Positions 32,400 through 41,322 of a DNA stretch of 64,000 nt are shown here, one piece after another. Positions within the stretch are counted from its first letter, which is position 1. Each line of letters starts with the position of its first letter. The DNA lies in NCBI RefSeq assembly GCF_002563695.1, contig NZ_PDJI01000003.1, positions 62,001 to 126,000 on the forward strand, given 5' to 3'. The notes beneath the pieces were generated by a model. That model worked only from the letters and a program-made list of their open reading frames with translations, did not search any database and was not told where the DNA came from. Origin of the DNA: Georgenia soli. Lineage in GTDB: Bacteria; Actinomycetota; Actinomycetes; Actinomycetales; Actinomycetaceae. Position numbers and translations under genes: made by a program.

Positions 32400-34103
32400 A
32401 TGAACGAAGATAAGCCGCCGAACACCCGAAGGTCGGAAGGTTCCACAAACCGCGCAGCCGACCCCGACTACATTGGCGAAGCACACGGTAAGGTCGCAGA
32501 CATCGGCAAGGGACGCCGATGGTACGACCTCCCGTACAGGTTCATCCGCTGGCTTCTATTCGCACGCCCGAAACGTTTCATACCGGCCCGCGTGCGACCA
32601 CACTTAAGCAACATCCAGAATTACCTGCTTCCCTATTACTCTCACGAGTTGCACAGAGCATGGGACCCGGCCGACCCGCGCCACAACATCCACGTACCGG
32701 ACGATGAGCATGTCACCATTCCAGGCCTCTGGGCAGTAGAGCTTTTCCCCCCGAGCGAAATCGACGCCTTGAATAGAGCTTTCGAACGCAACGGTTGGGA
32801 CCGCAGGCGAGTGAGCATCGGCACTGGGGAACAGAACCGAACGATGTTGAATAGGTCCAGGACGGGCCAAGGTTGGTCGTGGTGGCGGCTAGGAGAGGTC
32901 TCCGGTGAGGGCTCACCTTATGTGTTCCCCGACAGCGTGCGAGAGAAGTTACCTCCACACATTGGGGCCATTGAACTCGGCGCGATTCAAATAGGTTCCG
33001 GATTGACTGCAGTCGTTGCCCATTTCCACCTCAATGAAGCCGGCAGTGAGTATGTGGACGAGATGTGGCATAGAAAGCACGAGCCCGAGATCGTCTACCG
33101 GAAGCGCCGTCGCCCGCACGCTAACGACCGAATGTTCACGGCTTACCGCAAGACGCAAAATGCCCGCCGCGAACTACATGAAGAGGCAAGGGCATGGATG
33201 AGCGATCGCTGCCCAGGATATTTTTCCGCGAACGGAAAGACGCAGCCGCTTATGGACATGCTGCTTCTGGAGAAGTACGACCCCATCCTCGCCACTCGCG
33301 ATGATCGGAAATACTGGGATGCACTGCGCGCCCTCGGCATCACAGACAACTCGTTGTACCGGACCTCAAAAGATCTGCCAAACCTGGTGCTGAGCGAAGT
33401 CGAGGGGCGGATGTGCCCACCATTCGAAGGAGACCACACGTGGACTCTATGGGGAAACACAACTTCTGTCGCGCAATCGATGCAGAACCTGCACTTCTAC
33501 GGGAAAGAACATCGACGCGCCATCTCGAACGCTGCTGACGACTCGCTGTCCAACTTCTTGGTCACCCTAGGCATCGCAAATTTCCTTAGTGTCATCGAAG
33601 AGCGGTATGCCGTATTGCGGGATGATGCTAGGTCAAGGCACGGCCGGTTCAAGGCGGCGTACATTAAGCAACTGAGAGCGAGCTTTTTGACGATGAGCCT
33701 CGACTTAACAAGCATTAGCCGCGACCTAGGCGATTTCTGGCGACGCAAAACTCGGTACCTGGGCGAGCCACGCTTTGTCTTGGATTACGCACCATGGATA
33801 GTCATGGAAGACGAGGCTCAGAACAGGCCGCGATTCACACCGATCGACTTCAATAAGCATGTCCGCAAAGTCTGCAAGCGGCGAGTAACTTCACTACTCC
33901 AGGCAGATAAAGACTATAGAGAGATTCTGTCCACGGTTGCATCGCTGGGCTCATCGATCGACACGTACAAGATCAGTCGCTTGGCCACTTGGATCTCCCT
34001 CGCCTCCCTAGCGGTCGCTTCTGCAACCCTCGCAGTTACAGACATAGGTTCGGGAGCCCTGCTCAGCGGATTAGCGGATATGCTGCGCGCCATTACTGGT
34101 TAG
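32400..34103 (+). CDS. Large protein of unknown function with C-terminal membrane helices
   Basis: A 567-residue protein with a GGAGGT site five bases before the ATG. Codon use is visibly less GC-rich than in neighbouring genes, a sign of transfer. The body is soluble with aromatic-rich segments (LPYRFIRWLLFARPKRFIP near residue 45; GPSWSWWRLGE-like around 160; DHTWTLWGNTTSVAQSMQNLHFYG near 345). The end has two hydrophobic stretches (ATWISLASLAVASATLAV and IGSGALLSGLADML), suggesting tail anchoring. No family or catalytic motif recognised. IS copy 2 inserted just after its stop; the coding region is intact. Confidence 0.85.
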   Translation: MNEDKPPNTRRSEGSTNRAADPDYIGEAHGKVADIGKGRRWYDLPYRFIRWLLFARPKRFIPARVRPHLSNIQNYLLPYYSHELHRAWDPADPRHNIHVPDDEHVTIPGLWAVELFPPSEIDALNRAFERNGWDRRRVSIGTGEQNRTMLNRSRTGQGWSWWRLGEVSGEGSPYVFPDSVREKLPPHIGAIELGAIQIGSGLTAVVAHFHLNEAGSEYVDEMWHRKHEPEIVYRKRRRPHANDRMFTAYRKTQNARRELHEEARAWMSDRCPGYFSANGKTQPLMDMLLLEKYDPILATRDDRKYWDALRALGITDNSLYRTSKDLPNLVLSEVEGRMCPPFEGDHTWTLWGNTTSVAQSMQNLHFYGKEHRRAISNAADDSLSNFLVTLGIANFLSVIEERYAVLRDDARSRHGRFKAAYIKQLRASFLTMSLDLTSISRDLGDFWRRKTRYLGEPRFVLDYAPWIVMEDEAQNRPRFTPIDFNKHVRKVCKRRVTSLLQADKDYREILSTVASLGSSIDTYKISRLATWISLASLAVASATLAVTDIGSGALLSGLADMLRAITG

Positions 34104-34104
34104 G
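33947..34104. repeat. 158-bp target-site duplication of IS copy 2 (left copy)
   Basis: Bases 33947-34104, the last 157 coding bases of the unknown 567-residue gene plus one base, are repeated exactly at 36181-36338 on the other side of IS copy 2. It begins GGGCTCATCGATCGACACG. The length differs from the 75 bp of copy 1, as expected for variable-length duplication. Confidence 0.9.
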
Positions 34105-34120
34105 CCCGAGTTCCACAGTC

Positions 34121-35638
34121 CTAGTGCCCCGTGCTGATGGGCGGGAGCTTGTCGAGGATGGTGCGGGCTTCCGAGGGGATGGTCGGGTAGGCGGTGATGT
34201 GGTGGCCGTCGATGTCGATGAGGACCGAGCGCAGCGGTCGTAGGGTCTGGACCAGCTTCTTGATCGAGACTCCGGCGGCTTCTTGCAGGTAGCGGCTGAT
34301 GGCCAGGGCGGCGAGGACCACGGTGAGGTGGGCCTCGATGGCCTCGCGCTGGTGGTGGAAGACGGGCCGGGCCTTCAGGTCGGACTTGGTCATGCGGAAG
34401 GACTGCTCCACGCGCCACAGGTCGTGGTAGGCGCTGATGATGGCCTGGCCGGGCATGGTCTTCGCGGGCAGGTTGGTGACGTAGCCCTTCAGTCCGGCGA
34501 GCTGGCGGGCGCGGTCGATGGTGGCCTGGTCGAGCTCCTTGGTCGCGCCGGAGACCTTCAGGAAGCGGGCCTTCTTCAGCGGGACGGTGCCGGCGGCGAT
34601 CTTCTCGGCCTTGGCGATCATGAGGTTGATGTTGCGGTCATCGCGCTTGTTCCGCTTGAAGGACCACTGGTAGACGATGCGCCGTTCCCGGGCGTTCTTC
34701 CCGGTGCCCATCACCCGGGTCGACTCCAGGATCTGGCCGTCCTCGAAGTAGTTGCCCTTGCGCTCGAAGTGCTCGGCGAGGTCGTAGGGCGCCTTGGTCA
34801 GGCGCGAGCCGACGATGAACTTGAAGCCGGCGTCCTCCAGGGCGTTGAGGTTCGCCGCGGAGAGCATGCCCGCGTCGGCGACCACCACCAGGTCGGTGAC
34901 GCCGTGGCGCTGCTGGAACTCGGTCAGGACCGGGATCAGGGTGGTGGTCTCGGCCTTGTTCCCCTCGAAGAGGTGGACCTCGAGGGGGAACCCGCCCGGG
35001 TCGACGAGGAGCCCGACCTGGACCTGGGGGTCGACGCGGCGTTCCTTGCTCATCCCGACCTTGCGCAGGTCGTCCTCGTCCTCGTTCTCGAAGTGCAGGG
35101 TCGTGACGTCGTACATGATCATCGCCGCGGTGCCGGTCGTGCGGGCCGAGTGTGCCAGGCACCTCCTGGCCAGGACGTCGCGGTAGTCGCGCTCCTGGGA
35201 GCGGCGCAGGGTGGCGTAGAGGGTGTTCAGGTGCGGGGCCGTGATGCCGACGTCCTCCAGGACGCGGATGGTGTCGGCCTTCGACGTCGGCTCGATGATC
35301 CGGGCGAGCACCAGCTTCATGAACGCCTCGTCCCTCAGGACGTCGAAGCCCAGGAACCGGTACGCGTCGACGAGGACGTCCCACAGCACCTGGCTGGCGG
35401 TCGCGACCACCCGGGCCCGCCCGGGACTGGTCTGCACGGCAGTGTCCAGCCCGAGGTCGAGCTCGCCCTGCCCCTCGTTCAGCCGCTCCCGCGCGGCCTG
35501 CATCAGCACCGCGAGCTCGACGTCATCGTGCGCCGAGCCCAGATGCGCCACGATCCGCCTTGTCCCGCCGCGCTTGTCCACGATCTGCACGGCCGTGGCC
35601 CCCGACGAGGTCCGGACCTTACGGATGAACAGGGACAC
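34121..35638 (-). CDS. IS1634-family transposase (copy 2)
   Basis: Identical 505-residue protein to that at 29136-30653, with the same D177, D255 and E411 and the Y-2-R-3-E motif. Intact and probably active. Its terminal stop lies 16 bases inside the left end of the element. Confidence 0.95.
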   Translation of the reverse strand: MSLFIRKVRTSSGATAVQIVDKRGGTRRIVAHLGSAHDDVELAVLMQAARERLNEGQGELDLGLDTAVQTSPGRARVVATASQVLWDVLVDAYRFLGFDVLRDEAFMKLVLARIIEPTSKADTIRVLEDVGITAPHLNTLYATLRRSQERDYRDVLARRCLAHSARTTGTAAMIMYDVTTLHFENEDEDDLRKVGMSKERRVDPQVQVGLLVDPGGFPLEVHLFEGNKAETTTLIPVLTEFQQRHGVTDLVVVADAGMLSAANLNALEDAGFKFIVGSRLTKAPYDLAEHFERKGNYFEDGQILESTRVMGTGKNARERRIVYQWSFKRNKRDDRNINLMIAKAEKIAAGTVPLKKARFLKVSGATKELDQATIDRARQLAGLKGYVTNLPAKTMPGQAIISAYHDLWRVEQSFRMTKSDLKARPVFHHQREAIEAHLTVVLAALAISRYLQEAAGVSIKKLVQTLRPLRSVLIDIDGHHITAYPTIPSEARTILDKLPPISTGH

Positions 35639-35734
35639 CTCGTGAGACTACCCGGCAGGCTAGTGCCCCGAATCAGCCACCCACACGCCGCTGACCTGCA
35701 CCAACACCCTCAGCACCGCCCGCACCTGTGGAAG

Positions 35735-36079
35735 TCAGGTCCGGGCGAGCACCAGCTTCATGAACGCCTCGTCCCTCAGGACGTCGAAGCCCAGGAACCG
35801 GTACGCGTCGACGAGGACGTCCCACAGCACCTGGCTGGCGGTCGCGACCACCCGGGCCCGCCCGGGACTGGTCTGCACGGCAGTGTCCAGCCCGAGGTCG
35901 AGCTCGCCCTGCCCCTCGTTCAGCCGCTCCCGCGCGGCCTGCATCAGCACCGCGAGCTCGACGTCATCGTGCGCCGAGCCCAGATGCGCCACGATCCGCC
36001 TTGTCCCGCCGCGCTTGTCCACGATCTGCACGGCCGTGGCCCCCGACGAGGTCCGGACCTTACGGATGAACAGGGACAC
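35735..36079 (-). pseudogene. Truncated duplicate of transposase N-terminus (copy 2)
   Basis: The 114-residue N-terminal transposase fragment produced by the 441-bp duplication in copy 2, identical to the one at 30750-31094. It keeps the native start and upstream sequence, so it may be expressed. Confidence 0.85.
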
Positions 36080-36180
36080 CTCGTGAGACTACCCGGCAGG
36101 CTAGTGCCCCGAATCAGCCACCCACACGCCGCTGACCTGCACCAACACCCTCAGCACCGCCCGCACCTGTGGAAGTCAGG

Positions 36181-36338
36181 GGGCTCATCGATCGACACGT
36201 ACAAGATCAGTCGCTTGGCCACTTGGATCTCCCTCGCCTCCCTAGCGGTCGCTTCTGCAACCCTCGCAGTTACAGACATAGGTTCGGGAGCCCTGCTCAG
36301 CGGATTAGCGGATATGCTGCGCGCCATTACTGGTTAGG
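36181..36338. repeat. 158-bp target-site duplication of IS copy 2 (right copy)
   Basis: Exact repeat of 33947-34104. It contains the last 51 codons and stop of the 567-residue gene as a detached fragment. The original downstream sequence of that gene resumes at 36339. Confidence 0.9.
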
Positions 36339-36350
36339 CGGTGGCCACTG

Positions 36351-36617
36351 TTAGTGACGGCGCCCCGTCAGGCATGCCGGGCACATCATCTCGACGCTCG
36401 CGTAAGCCTCAGCGGTAGTGCTGCAGACGACGCCTGTCTCATCACCGTGCCGGCAAATGCGTATTTGAGGCTCGAGCCCGTGGAGTGACCAGCGCCGACC
36501 GAGCCAATGTAGGGCCGAGGCGCGCTGCGGAGCGTTGCGCCTGAGGGAGACGCGGGTCTTTGTACGGATCCGATAACGGACCTTTATGTCTCTATTGTGC
36601 GGTCGCACGATTTCCAA
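36351..36617 (-). CDS. Possible small basic protein
   Basis: An 88-residue frame, MEIVRPHNRDIKVRYRIRTK…, basic at the N-terminus, with three cysteines near the end (ICRHGDETGVVCS… MCPAC) that could form a metal site with histidines. Its codon use does not clearly mark it as coding and no ribosome site stands out. It is convergent with the unknown 567-residue gene. Weak call. Confidence 0.35.
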   Translation of the reverse strand: MEIVRPHNRDIKVRYRIRTKTRVSLRRNAPQRASALHWLGRRWSLHGLEPQIRICRHGDETGVVCSTTAEAYASVEMMCPACLTGRRH

Positions 36618-36885
36618 GGCCCAGTAAATACAGAAGGAACGCGTAGCATCGCACTCTGGACGCGTATTTGTGGACAGTTTGCGACCACATCAAGGCGCGT
36701 CAGCTCCGAACTGTTGCGGGGCGCAAGCTGTGATCGCAACGTTCGACGCGGCAGGTGCCTCTGGCCGGCCACTGGGCTTGTTCTACGTTATAGGCGGCGT
36801 ATGACGTCTCGGCGACTTGAAGTTCCGCGGAGGTCGCGATGCGACCCAGACGAGCCGAAGGGCCAATTCAACGGTCTGGCCCGAT

Positions 36886-37095
36886 TCAGTCGCGGAAGCG
36901 GTCGAGGAACCGAGTCTCCGGAATCTCCTCTTTCTCTTCCTCCTCATCCTCGACAGCAGCGTCACTGAAGAGGCTAATTGTGCGGTGCTCGGCCAGGGCC
37001 CGGCGAGCCGCGTCGAGCACGGCCGCCCGCACGACAAGGAAAAGTACTGCGCAAGAGATAGCGAGCCCGAGGAGGTAGAGAAGCACGTATTTCAT
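36886..37095 (-). CDS. Small membrane protein
   Basis: A 69-residue protein: one membrane helix at the N-terminus (MKYVLLYLLGLAISCAVLFLVV), a short helical stretch, then a strongly acidic tail (DEEEEKEE). This signal-anchor-plus-acidic-tail layout is coherent, but no ribosome site is obvious. It lies near the membrane-anchored HNH gene, also on the minus strand, but about 190 bases away. Region 36618-36885 upstream of it holds nothing I can identify. Confidence 0.5.
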   Translation of the reverse strand: MKYVLLYLLGLAISCAVLFLVVRAAVLDAARRALAEHRTISLFSDAAVEDEEEEKEEIPETRFLDRFRD

Positions 37096-37282
37096 CTGTC
37101 AACCGTAGCGCCGCGAATTACCTACAGACAGGGGAATCCGCCCCACTTCCGTCGCAATGTGCAGTGTCCGCGGTCTGGCACTTACCAACCAGTTATGCCG
37201 ACCCTCGTCTGGGTCGGAGTCCCAGGCTGATGCGTATGACACGAGGACGCGCCCGACACGCCTTCCTGCGTGGGCGCTTGCC

Positions 37283-38281
37283 TCAGGCGATGACCTTCGC
37301 GCCCTTGGTGCGGTTGCACTTCCAGCACAGCGTTTGAAGGTTCTCGGGAACGCTGAGCCCGCCTTTGGACACGGGCATGATGTGGTCAACCTCGAGCAGC
37401 AGGTGTGGCTCCGCGGCCAGCGAGACCCCGCAGCTCAAGCAGGTGTGATTGTCGCGCTCCTTGATGTGGCTACGCAGCCTGGCCGTCATAAGCGCACGCT
37501 GTCCGGAAGCGGACTTGGCCCAGCGGATCTTGTCGACGAGGGTTGCGGCCAGCGCCTCGAGCGTCGGCGTGTTGAGCTCGATGTTCGTCGTCTGACCGCT
37601 GTTGCCGCCGGCAGAGGTGTACTGGAACTTGTACTGCGGGTAAGGCACCTCGATCGGTGAGAGGTGAACGCCGACCTGGTCCCAGAACTCCTCGCGGTAG
37701 TGCTTGAGGATGAACGCGGGCGGGTCGATCTTTGCGGTGATGTCCGCCTCGCGCTCCTTGACGTTGGCGACGGCTTCTTCCAATTGGGCTATGTCGTTGG
37801 CGACGCGCTGGACATCGGCGAGGGTGTTCTGGTCGGCCTTGATGGAGAAGTACTTCATGAGGTACTTGATCGGGTCGGCGCTGGCGTTGCGCACGACCTG
37901 CAGTGAGGCGTTGTGCACGTGCGGGGCGTATTCGGCGATGTTGCGGTCGCGCCGGTTGTTCCACGCCGAGGTGTTCTCGAATGAGGCGAGGTGCGCGTGC
38001 TGGCCGGTGGACGATGATCCGAGCTCGAACGAGCCCCGGGTGCGGATCTCCTCGACGTAGTCGACCACGTCGTTGTGCTCGGCAACCACGGAGGCGATCT
38101 CCGTCTTGAGCGTCTGGAAGTGCTCTGACGCGAAGTAACGGTTCTTTCGGATCGTGCGAACAACGGGGTTCGCGAAGCAGACTGCGGCTAGGGCGAGCAC
38201 AGTCAGCCAGAAATTGCCGGTTACTGCCGGGACCATGATGACCGCAGCAAGGAGCAGAGGAATGAGGATGGGTGCGGGCAT
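37283..38281 (-). CDS. Membrane-anchored HNH endonuclease-like protein
   Basis: A 332-residue protein. Two N-terminal hydrophobic segments (residues 2-38, ILIPLLLAAVIMVPAVTGNFWLTVLALAAVCFA, as one hairpin or long anchor) are followed by a basic stretch and a helical, probably coiled-coil middle (about 110-190, TLADVQRVANDIAQLEEAVANVKE). The C-terminal HNH domain reads CLSCGVSL…LLEVDHIMPVSKGG…NLQTLCWKCNRTKG, with both CxxC pairs and the DH.MP.SKGG core. A membrane-tethered HNH nuclease is unusual and suggests action on incoming DNA, as in some phage-defence proteins; that is inference. GGAAAGAC precedes the ATG. Confidence 0.85.
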   Translation of the reverse strand: MPAPILIPLLLAAVIMVPAVTGNFWLTVLALAAVCFANPVVRTIRKNRYFASEHFQTLKTEIASVVAEHNDVVDYVEEIRTRGSFELGSSSTGQHAHLASFENTSAWNNRRDRNIAEYAPHVHNASLQVVRNASADPIKYLMKYFSIKADQNTLADVQRVANDIAQLEEAVANVKEREADITAKIDPPAFILKHYREEFWDQVGVHLSPIEVPYPQYKFQYTSAGGNSGQTTNIELNTPTLEALAATLVDKIRWAKSASGQRALMTARLRSHIKERDNHTCLSCGVSLAAEPHLLLEVDHIMPVSKGGLSVPENLQTLCWKCNRTKGAKVIA

Positions 38282-38570
38282 GGCGACGGGTCTTTCCGTA
38301 GTCGAGGCTCCGGGTCGATACGGACGGTACTAGTCAGTTGACCGACGCGAGGAGCTTTCGAGGACTTGTGCGCGAAGATCGGCTCATCTCATGCGGGCGA
38401 TTTGTCACGGCGTTTACAGGCCACGACGCTTGAGGTCGTGCTGGCGGAACATGAGCGCTAGCCACGGCAGACCGTTCGGCTTGCATGCTGAGACTCGCCT
38501 CTCGCATGCTGATCCGGTAGCGGTCGATACGTCAGTCCAGGGATCGCTCCGTCAGTTCTCGGTGGGCTGA

Positions 38571-39036
38571 TCACCCGCAAGTTCGCGCGACGTGTCGGCG
38601 AGGACGTCTGTAAGGGTGGCTGTCAGTCCCCTCGCGGTCGGGGGGATCTTGGCGCTGCTCGGGGGGAAGGGTGTCGCAGGTGGCGACCGCAAGAGGTGCG
38701 CTGGCGCTGGCAAGGGCGTAGCGGACGACCTGCTCGTCGCGGCTGGCGCACAGCAGCAACCCAGTGGTGGGCGCGTGGATGGCGTGGTTACGGACGCAGT
38801 CGTCGACGACGGCGACGTAGGTGCCGAGCTGTCCGACGTAGGCGGGGGAGAAGCTGTCCGACGTAGGCGGGGGAGAGGCGGCCGATCTTGAGCTCGACGA
38901 CGACGTAGCGCAGCTGGGTGACGTGGAAGAGGAGCAGGTCGACGACGAGCACGTCGTCGGCGACGTCGAGGTGGACCTCTGGGCCGACGAACGCCATGCC
39001 GTGCCTGGAAATGACGAACACGGAGGGCGGGCACAT
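38571..39036 (-). pseudogene. Relic of DUF1016 (YhcG-like PD-(D/E)XK) nuclease, C-terminal domain
   Basis: The remaining sequence clearly matches the nuclease half of DUF1016 proteins: MAFVGPEVHLDVADDVLVVDLL, LLFHVTQLRYVVVELKIGRL, SPAYVGQL, GTYVAVVDDCVRNHAIHAPTTGLLLC and PLAVATCDTLPPEQ. The D…ELK active-site signature is present. A 25-bp tandem duplication (GCTGTCCGACGTAGGCGGGG… near 38828-38877) shifts the frame after VGQL, and there is no N-terminal domain here. A relic of the N-terminal domain lies at 48338-48780 on the same strand. Confidence 0.82.
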
Positions 39037-39133
39037 TCTTTCCGCCCGGTTCGGGTTCGTCGCCCCGTCATAGCGGCACAGCCAATCACTGGGGGCGGAT
39101 ATAGGACTGTGCGCCGACGGAAGTGCCCGCCTG

Positions 39134-39829
39134 TCAGGCGCGTCCGTTCCGGACGGTGTCGAGGTCGCTGTAGGCAGTCACCTTCGAGATACCCAGGCGC
39201 GCGGCGACCCGGTCCACAGAGCGCTTGATGTGGAAGGCACCGCGTTCCTCGAGCAGACGCAAAACCTCGACGCGGTCGCGCTTGTCCATCAAGTTGACCG
39301 GTTTGCCGACCGCCTCGACTGCGCTCTCGATCATGTCCTCGAGTACGTGCTGGATGTCCGGCCCGACGATCTCCTCCGGCGACTGCGCGTCCGCTGCCGT
39401 CGGAATGAGCGACGCGACCAATGCTTCTGCGTTCTTCAGGGGAGTGAGGTCGATGTTGATGCAGAGGGCTGCGATGACCGCACCCGACCTGTCCCGGTAG
39501 TAGACCGAGGAACAGTGGAGGTCGCGGCCGTCCGACGTCCGACCCCGGTAGCCGAAGGCGTCATGGTTGGCCCCTTCGTTCTGTAGTACGCCTAGCCCCA
39601 GGTTCGTCGAGGGGCCGCCGACGGTGCGGCCAGTCACGTGACCGTTCTCGATCGCATAGATCGTCCGGTCCATCGATCGCGACCGCAGATCGTGCAGCAC
39701 GACCTCACAATGGCGTCCGACCGCGGCTGCGATGGCACGCATGACCGGGTGCAGGACTGCGTACAGGGTCTCGATGTCGTCGAACTGGTCGTTGGTAGCC
39801 AACGCGCCGGAGTCGCTCAGCTGGGTCAT
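39134..39829 (-). CDS. YheO/DauR-type transcriptional regulator (PAS_6 + HTH_22)
   Basis: A 231-residue protein. The N-terminal YheO-like PAS domain (residues about 20-135) has MRAIAAAVGRHCEVVLHDLRS, IYAIENGHVTGRTVGGPSTNLGL and YRGRTSDGRDLHCSSVYYRD. The C-terminal HTH has RVEVLRLLEERGAFHIKRSVDRVAARLGISKVTAYSDL. DauR, a regulator of D-arginine use, belongs to this family. It starts at 39829 with AGGAGGAAG upstream and is divergent from the ABC-transporter operon, which it most likely controls. Confidence 0.88.
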   Translation of the reverse strand: MTQLSDSGALATNDQFDDIETLYAVLHPVMRAIAAAVGRHCEVVLHDLRSRSMDRTIYAIENGHVTGRTVGGPSTNLGLGVLQNEGANHDAFGYRGRTSDGRDLHCSSVYYRDRSGAVIAALCINIDLTPLKNAEALVASLIPTAADAQSPEEIVGPDIQHVLEDMIESAVEAVGKPVNLMDKRDRVEVLRLLEERGAFHIKRSVDRVAARLGISKVTAYSDLDTVRNGRA

Positions 39830-39849
39830 CTCTTCCTCCTGGAACCGCG

Positions 39850-39878
39850 TTGACACGTCCGAAAGCATACTGTAGAAA
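39850..39878 (+). promoter_or_regulatory. Probable sigma-70 promoter of the D-amino-acid-type operon
   Basis: TTGACA (39850-39855), a 17-base spacer and TAGAAA (39873-39878), about 80 bases before the first gene of the operon. Downstream lies an AT-rich stretch with TTAAGTTAAT and a direct repeat AGTTCAGTTCAG, possible regulator site. Confidence 0.55.
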
Positions 39879-39957
39879 TCGGGTTAAGTTAATAGAAGTT
39901 CAGTTCAGCAACGGCGCCACTACACGAACTGGCTTCTCATCCATCTTTGGAGGACCC

Positions 39958-41244
39958 ATGCGTCTACGTACCCCTCGTCTGGCTGCAATCGGCGCAGTCG
40001 TCGCGTGTACGTCCCTGATCCTGACAGGTTGCGGCGGGGCCAGCGAGGAATCCGGCGGCGGCACCGTGCGCGTCGTCGTTGCCAACCATCCCTGGACCGA
40101 CGCGGTGCTGAGCGGAATCGACGAGTTTGAGGAAGAGACCGGCCTCACCGTAGAGGTCACCTCCTACACAGAGGACCAACTCTCACAGCAGCTGAATGTC
40201 CGGCTTAACGCCAGCGCCGATGACATCGACGTCATGATGATGCGTCCGCTGCAGGAGGTGCGGACGTTCCATGAGAACGGCTGGCTCACAGACCTCACCG
40301 AATGGGCCACCACCGACGAGACATGGGACTGGAGCGACTTCCAGGAGGGACCGCAGGCTTCTGTCACGGTGGACGACCAGGTCCTGGCCGTGCCGTTGTC
40401 GACGGAGCGTGAAGTCTTGTACTACCGCAAGGACCTGCTCGACGAGGCCGGCCTCGAGGTGCCGCAGACCCTCGAGGAGCTGGAGGAAGCCGCGCGAATG
40501 ATCCAGGAGCGGAACGAGGGCGTCTATGGCTTCGTGTCCCGAGGCGCGCGAGCCGCAGCCGTCACACAGTTCTCGAGCTTCCTGTACAGCTACGGCGCGG
40601 ACTGGGAGACGGACGACGGAACATCGGGCATCGGAACGCCTGAGGCCCGAGCGGCTTACACCTTCTACGGCGACATGTTGCGCAACTACGGCCCGCCCGG
40701 AGTCACCAACATGAGCTGGCCCGAGGCGATGGCCATCTTCACGCAGGGTCGAGCGGCCTTCTACACCGAGGCGGACAGCCTCTACACCAACGCGACCGAC
40801 CCCGAGAGCTCGACGGTAACCGAGACGGTCGGCTTCGCGCAGTTCCCGGCCGGTCCGGCAGGATCTCGCCCGACGAACGTTCCCGCGTGGGCGCTTGCTG
40901 TGCCTTCGACGTCCAACAACCAGGAGGCGGCCTGGGAGTTTGTCCGCTGGGCGACCAACCAGGAGAACACCCTCAAGGCGCAGGAGGGCGGCGTCATCGG
41001 CTCCCGTGCTTCGGCCTGGGAAGCCCAGGTTGACGGCACGTTCCCCGAGGACCTCGCCGAAGCGCAGCGGGCGAGTGCCGAGGTCGGAGTGGGCTACAGC
41101 CACCCGGTCGTCCTCAACGTCAGCCGCGCCCGCGACATCGTCGGTGAACCCATCGTGACCGCGATCGAAGGGGGCGACGTCGAGGCCGCACTTGACGCTG
41201 CAGACCAGGCGTTCAGTGAGTTCCTCGCCGATGAGCGTGAATAA
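39958..41244 (+). CDS. ABC importer substrate-binding lipoprotein (family 1)
   Basis: A 428-residue extracellular solute-binding protein. The signal peptide ends in the lipobox LILTGC (Cys25). The mature protein has the family 1 pattern: VVVANHPWTDAVLSGIDEFEEETGLTVEV, DIDVMMMRPLQEVRTF, LSTEREVLYYRKDLLDEAGLEVPQT and EAMAIFTQGRAAFYTEADS. GGAGG lies 5 bases before the ATG. It is followed by two permeases with no ATPase gene, so it must share one encoded elsewhere (MsiK-type). Family 1 proteins usually bind sugars, but the downstream enzymes suggest an amino acid derivative. Confidence 0.92.
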   Translation: MRLRTPRLAAIGAVVACTSLILTGCGGASEESGGGTVRVVVANHPWTDAVLSGIDEFEEETGLTVEVTSYTEDQLSQQLNVRLNASADDIDVMMMRPLQEVRTFHENGWLTDLTEWATTDETWDWSDFQEGPQASVTVDDQVLAVPLSTEREVLYYRKDLLDEAGLEVPQTLEELEEAARMIQERNEGVYGFVSRGARAAAVTQFSSFLYSYGADWETDDGTSGIGTPEARAAYTFYGDMLRNYGPPGVTNMSWPEAMAIFTQGRAAFYTEADSLYTNATDPESSTVTETVGFAQFPAGPAGSRPTNVPAWALAVPSTSNNQEAAWEFVRWATNQENTLKAQEGGVIGSRASAWEAQVDGTFPEDLAEAQRASAEVGVGYSHPVVLNVSRARDIVGEPIVTAIEGGDVEAALDAADQAFSEFLADERE

Positions 41245-41322
41245 CACCGCCCTGCTGCACTCACTCGCGGTCGCCACGACCGCTCCGGTCCGAAGCAACG
41301 CTGGTTGCGCGAGCGAGGAGTC

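Larger units (their letters stand above)
34105..36180 (-). mobile_element. IS1634/IS1549-type insertion sequence, copy 2 (2076 bp)
   Basis: Same length, ends, transposase and internal 441-bp tandem duplication as copy 1; I saw no difference between the two. It is flanked by a 158-bp direct repeat. Same orientation as copy 1, so recombination between them would delete the intervening 5 kb, including the 567-residue gene. Confidence 0.93.

Noticed and set aside
36169..36354. A 61-codon plus-strand frame covering the right target duplication
   Set aside because: It is a wrong-frame reading of the duplicated end of the 567-residue gene.
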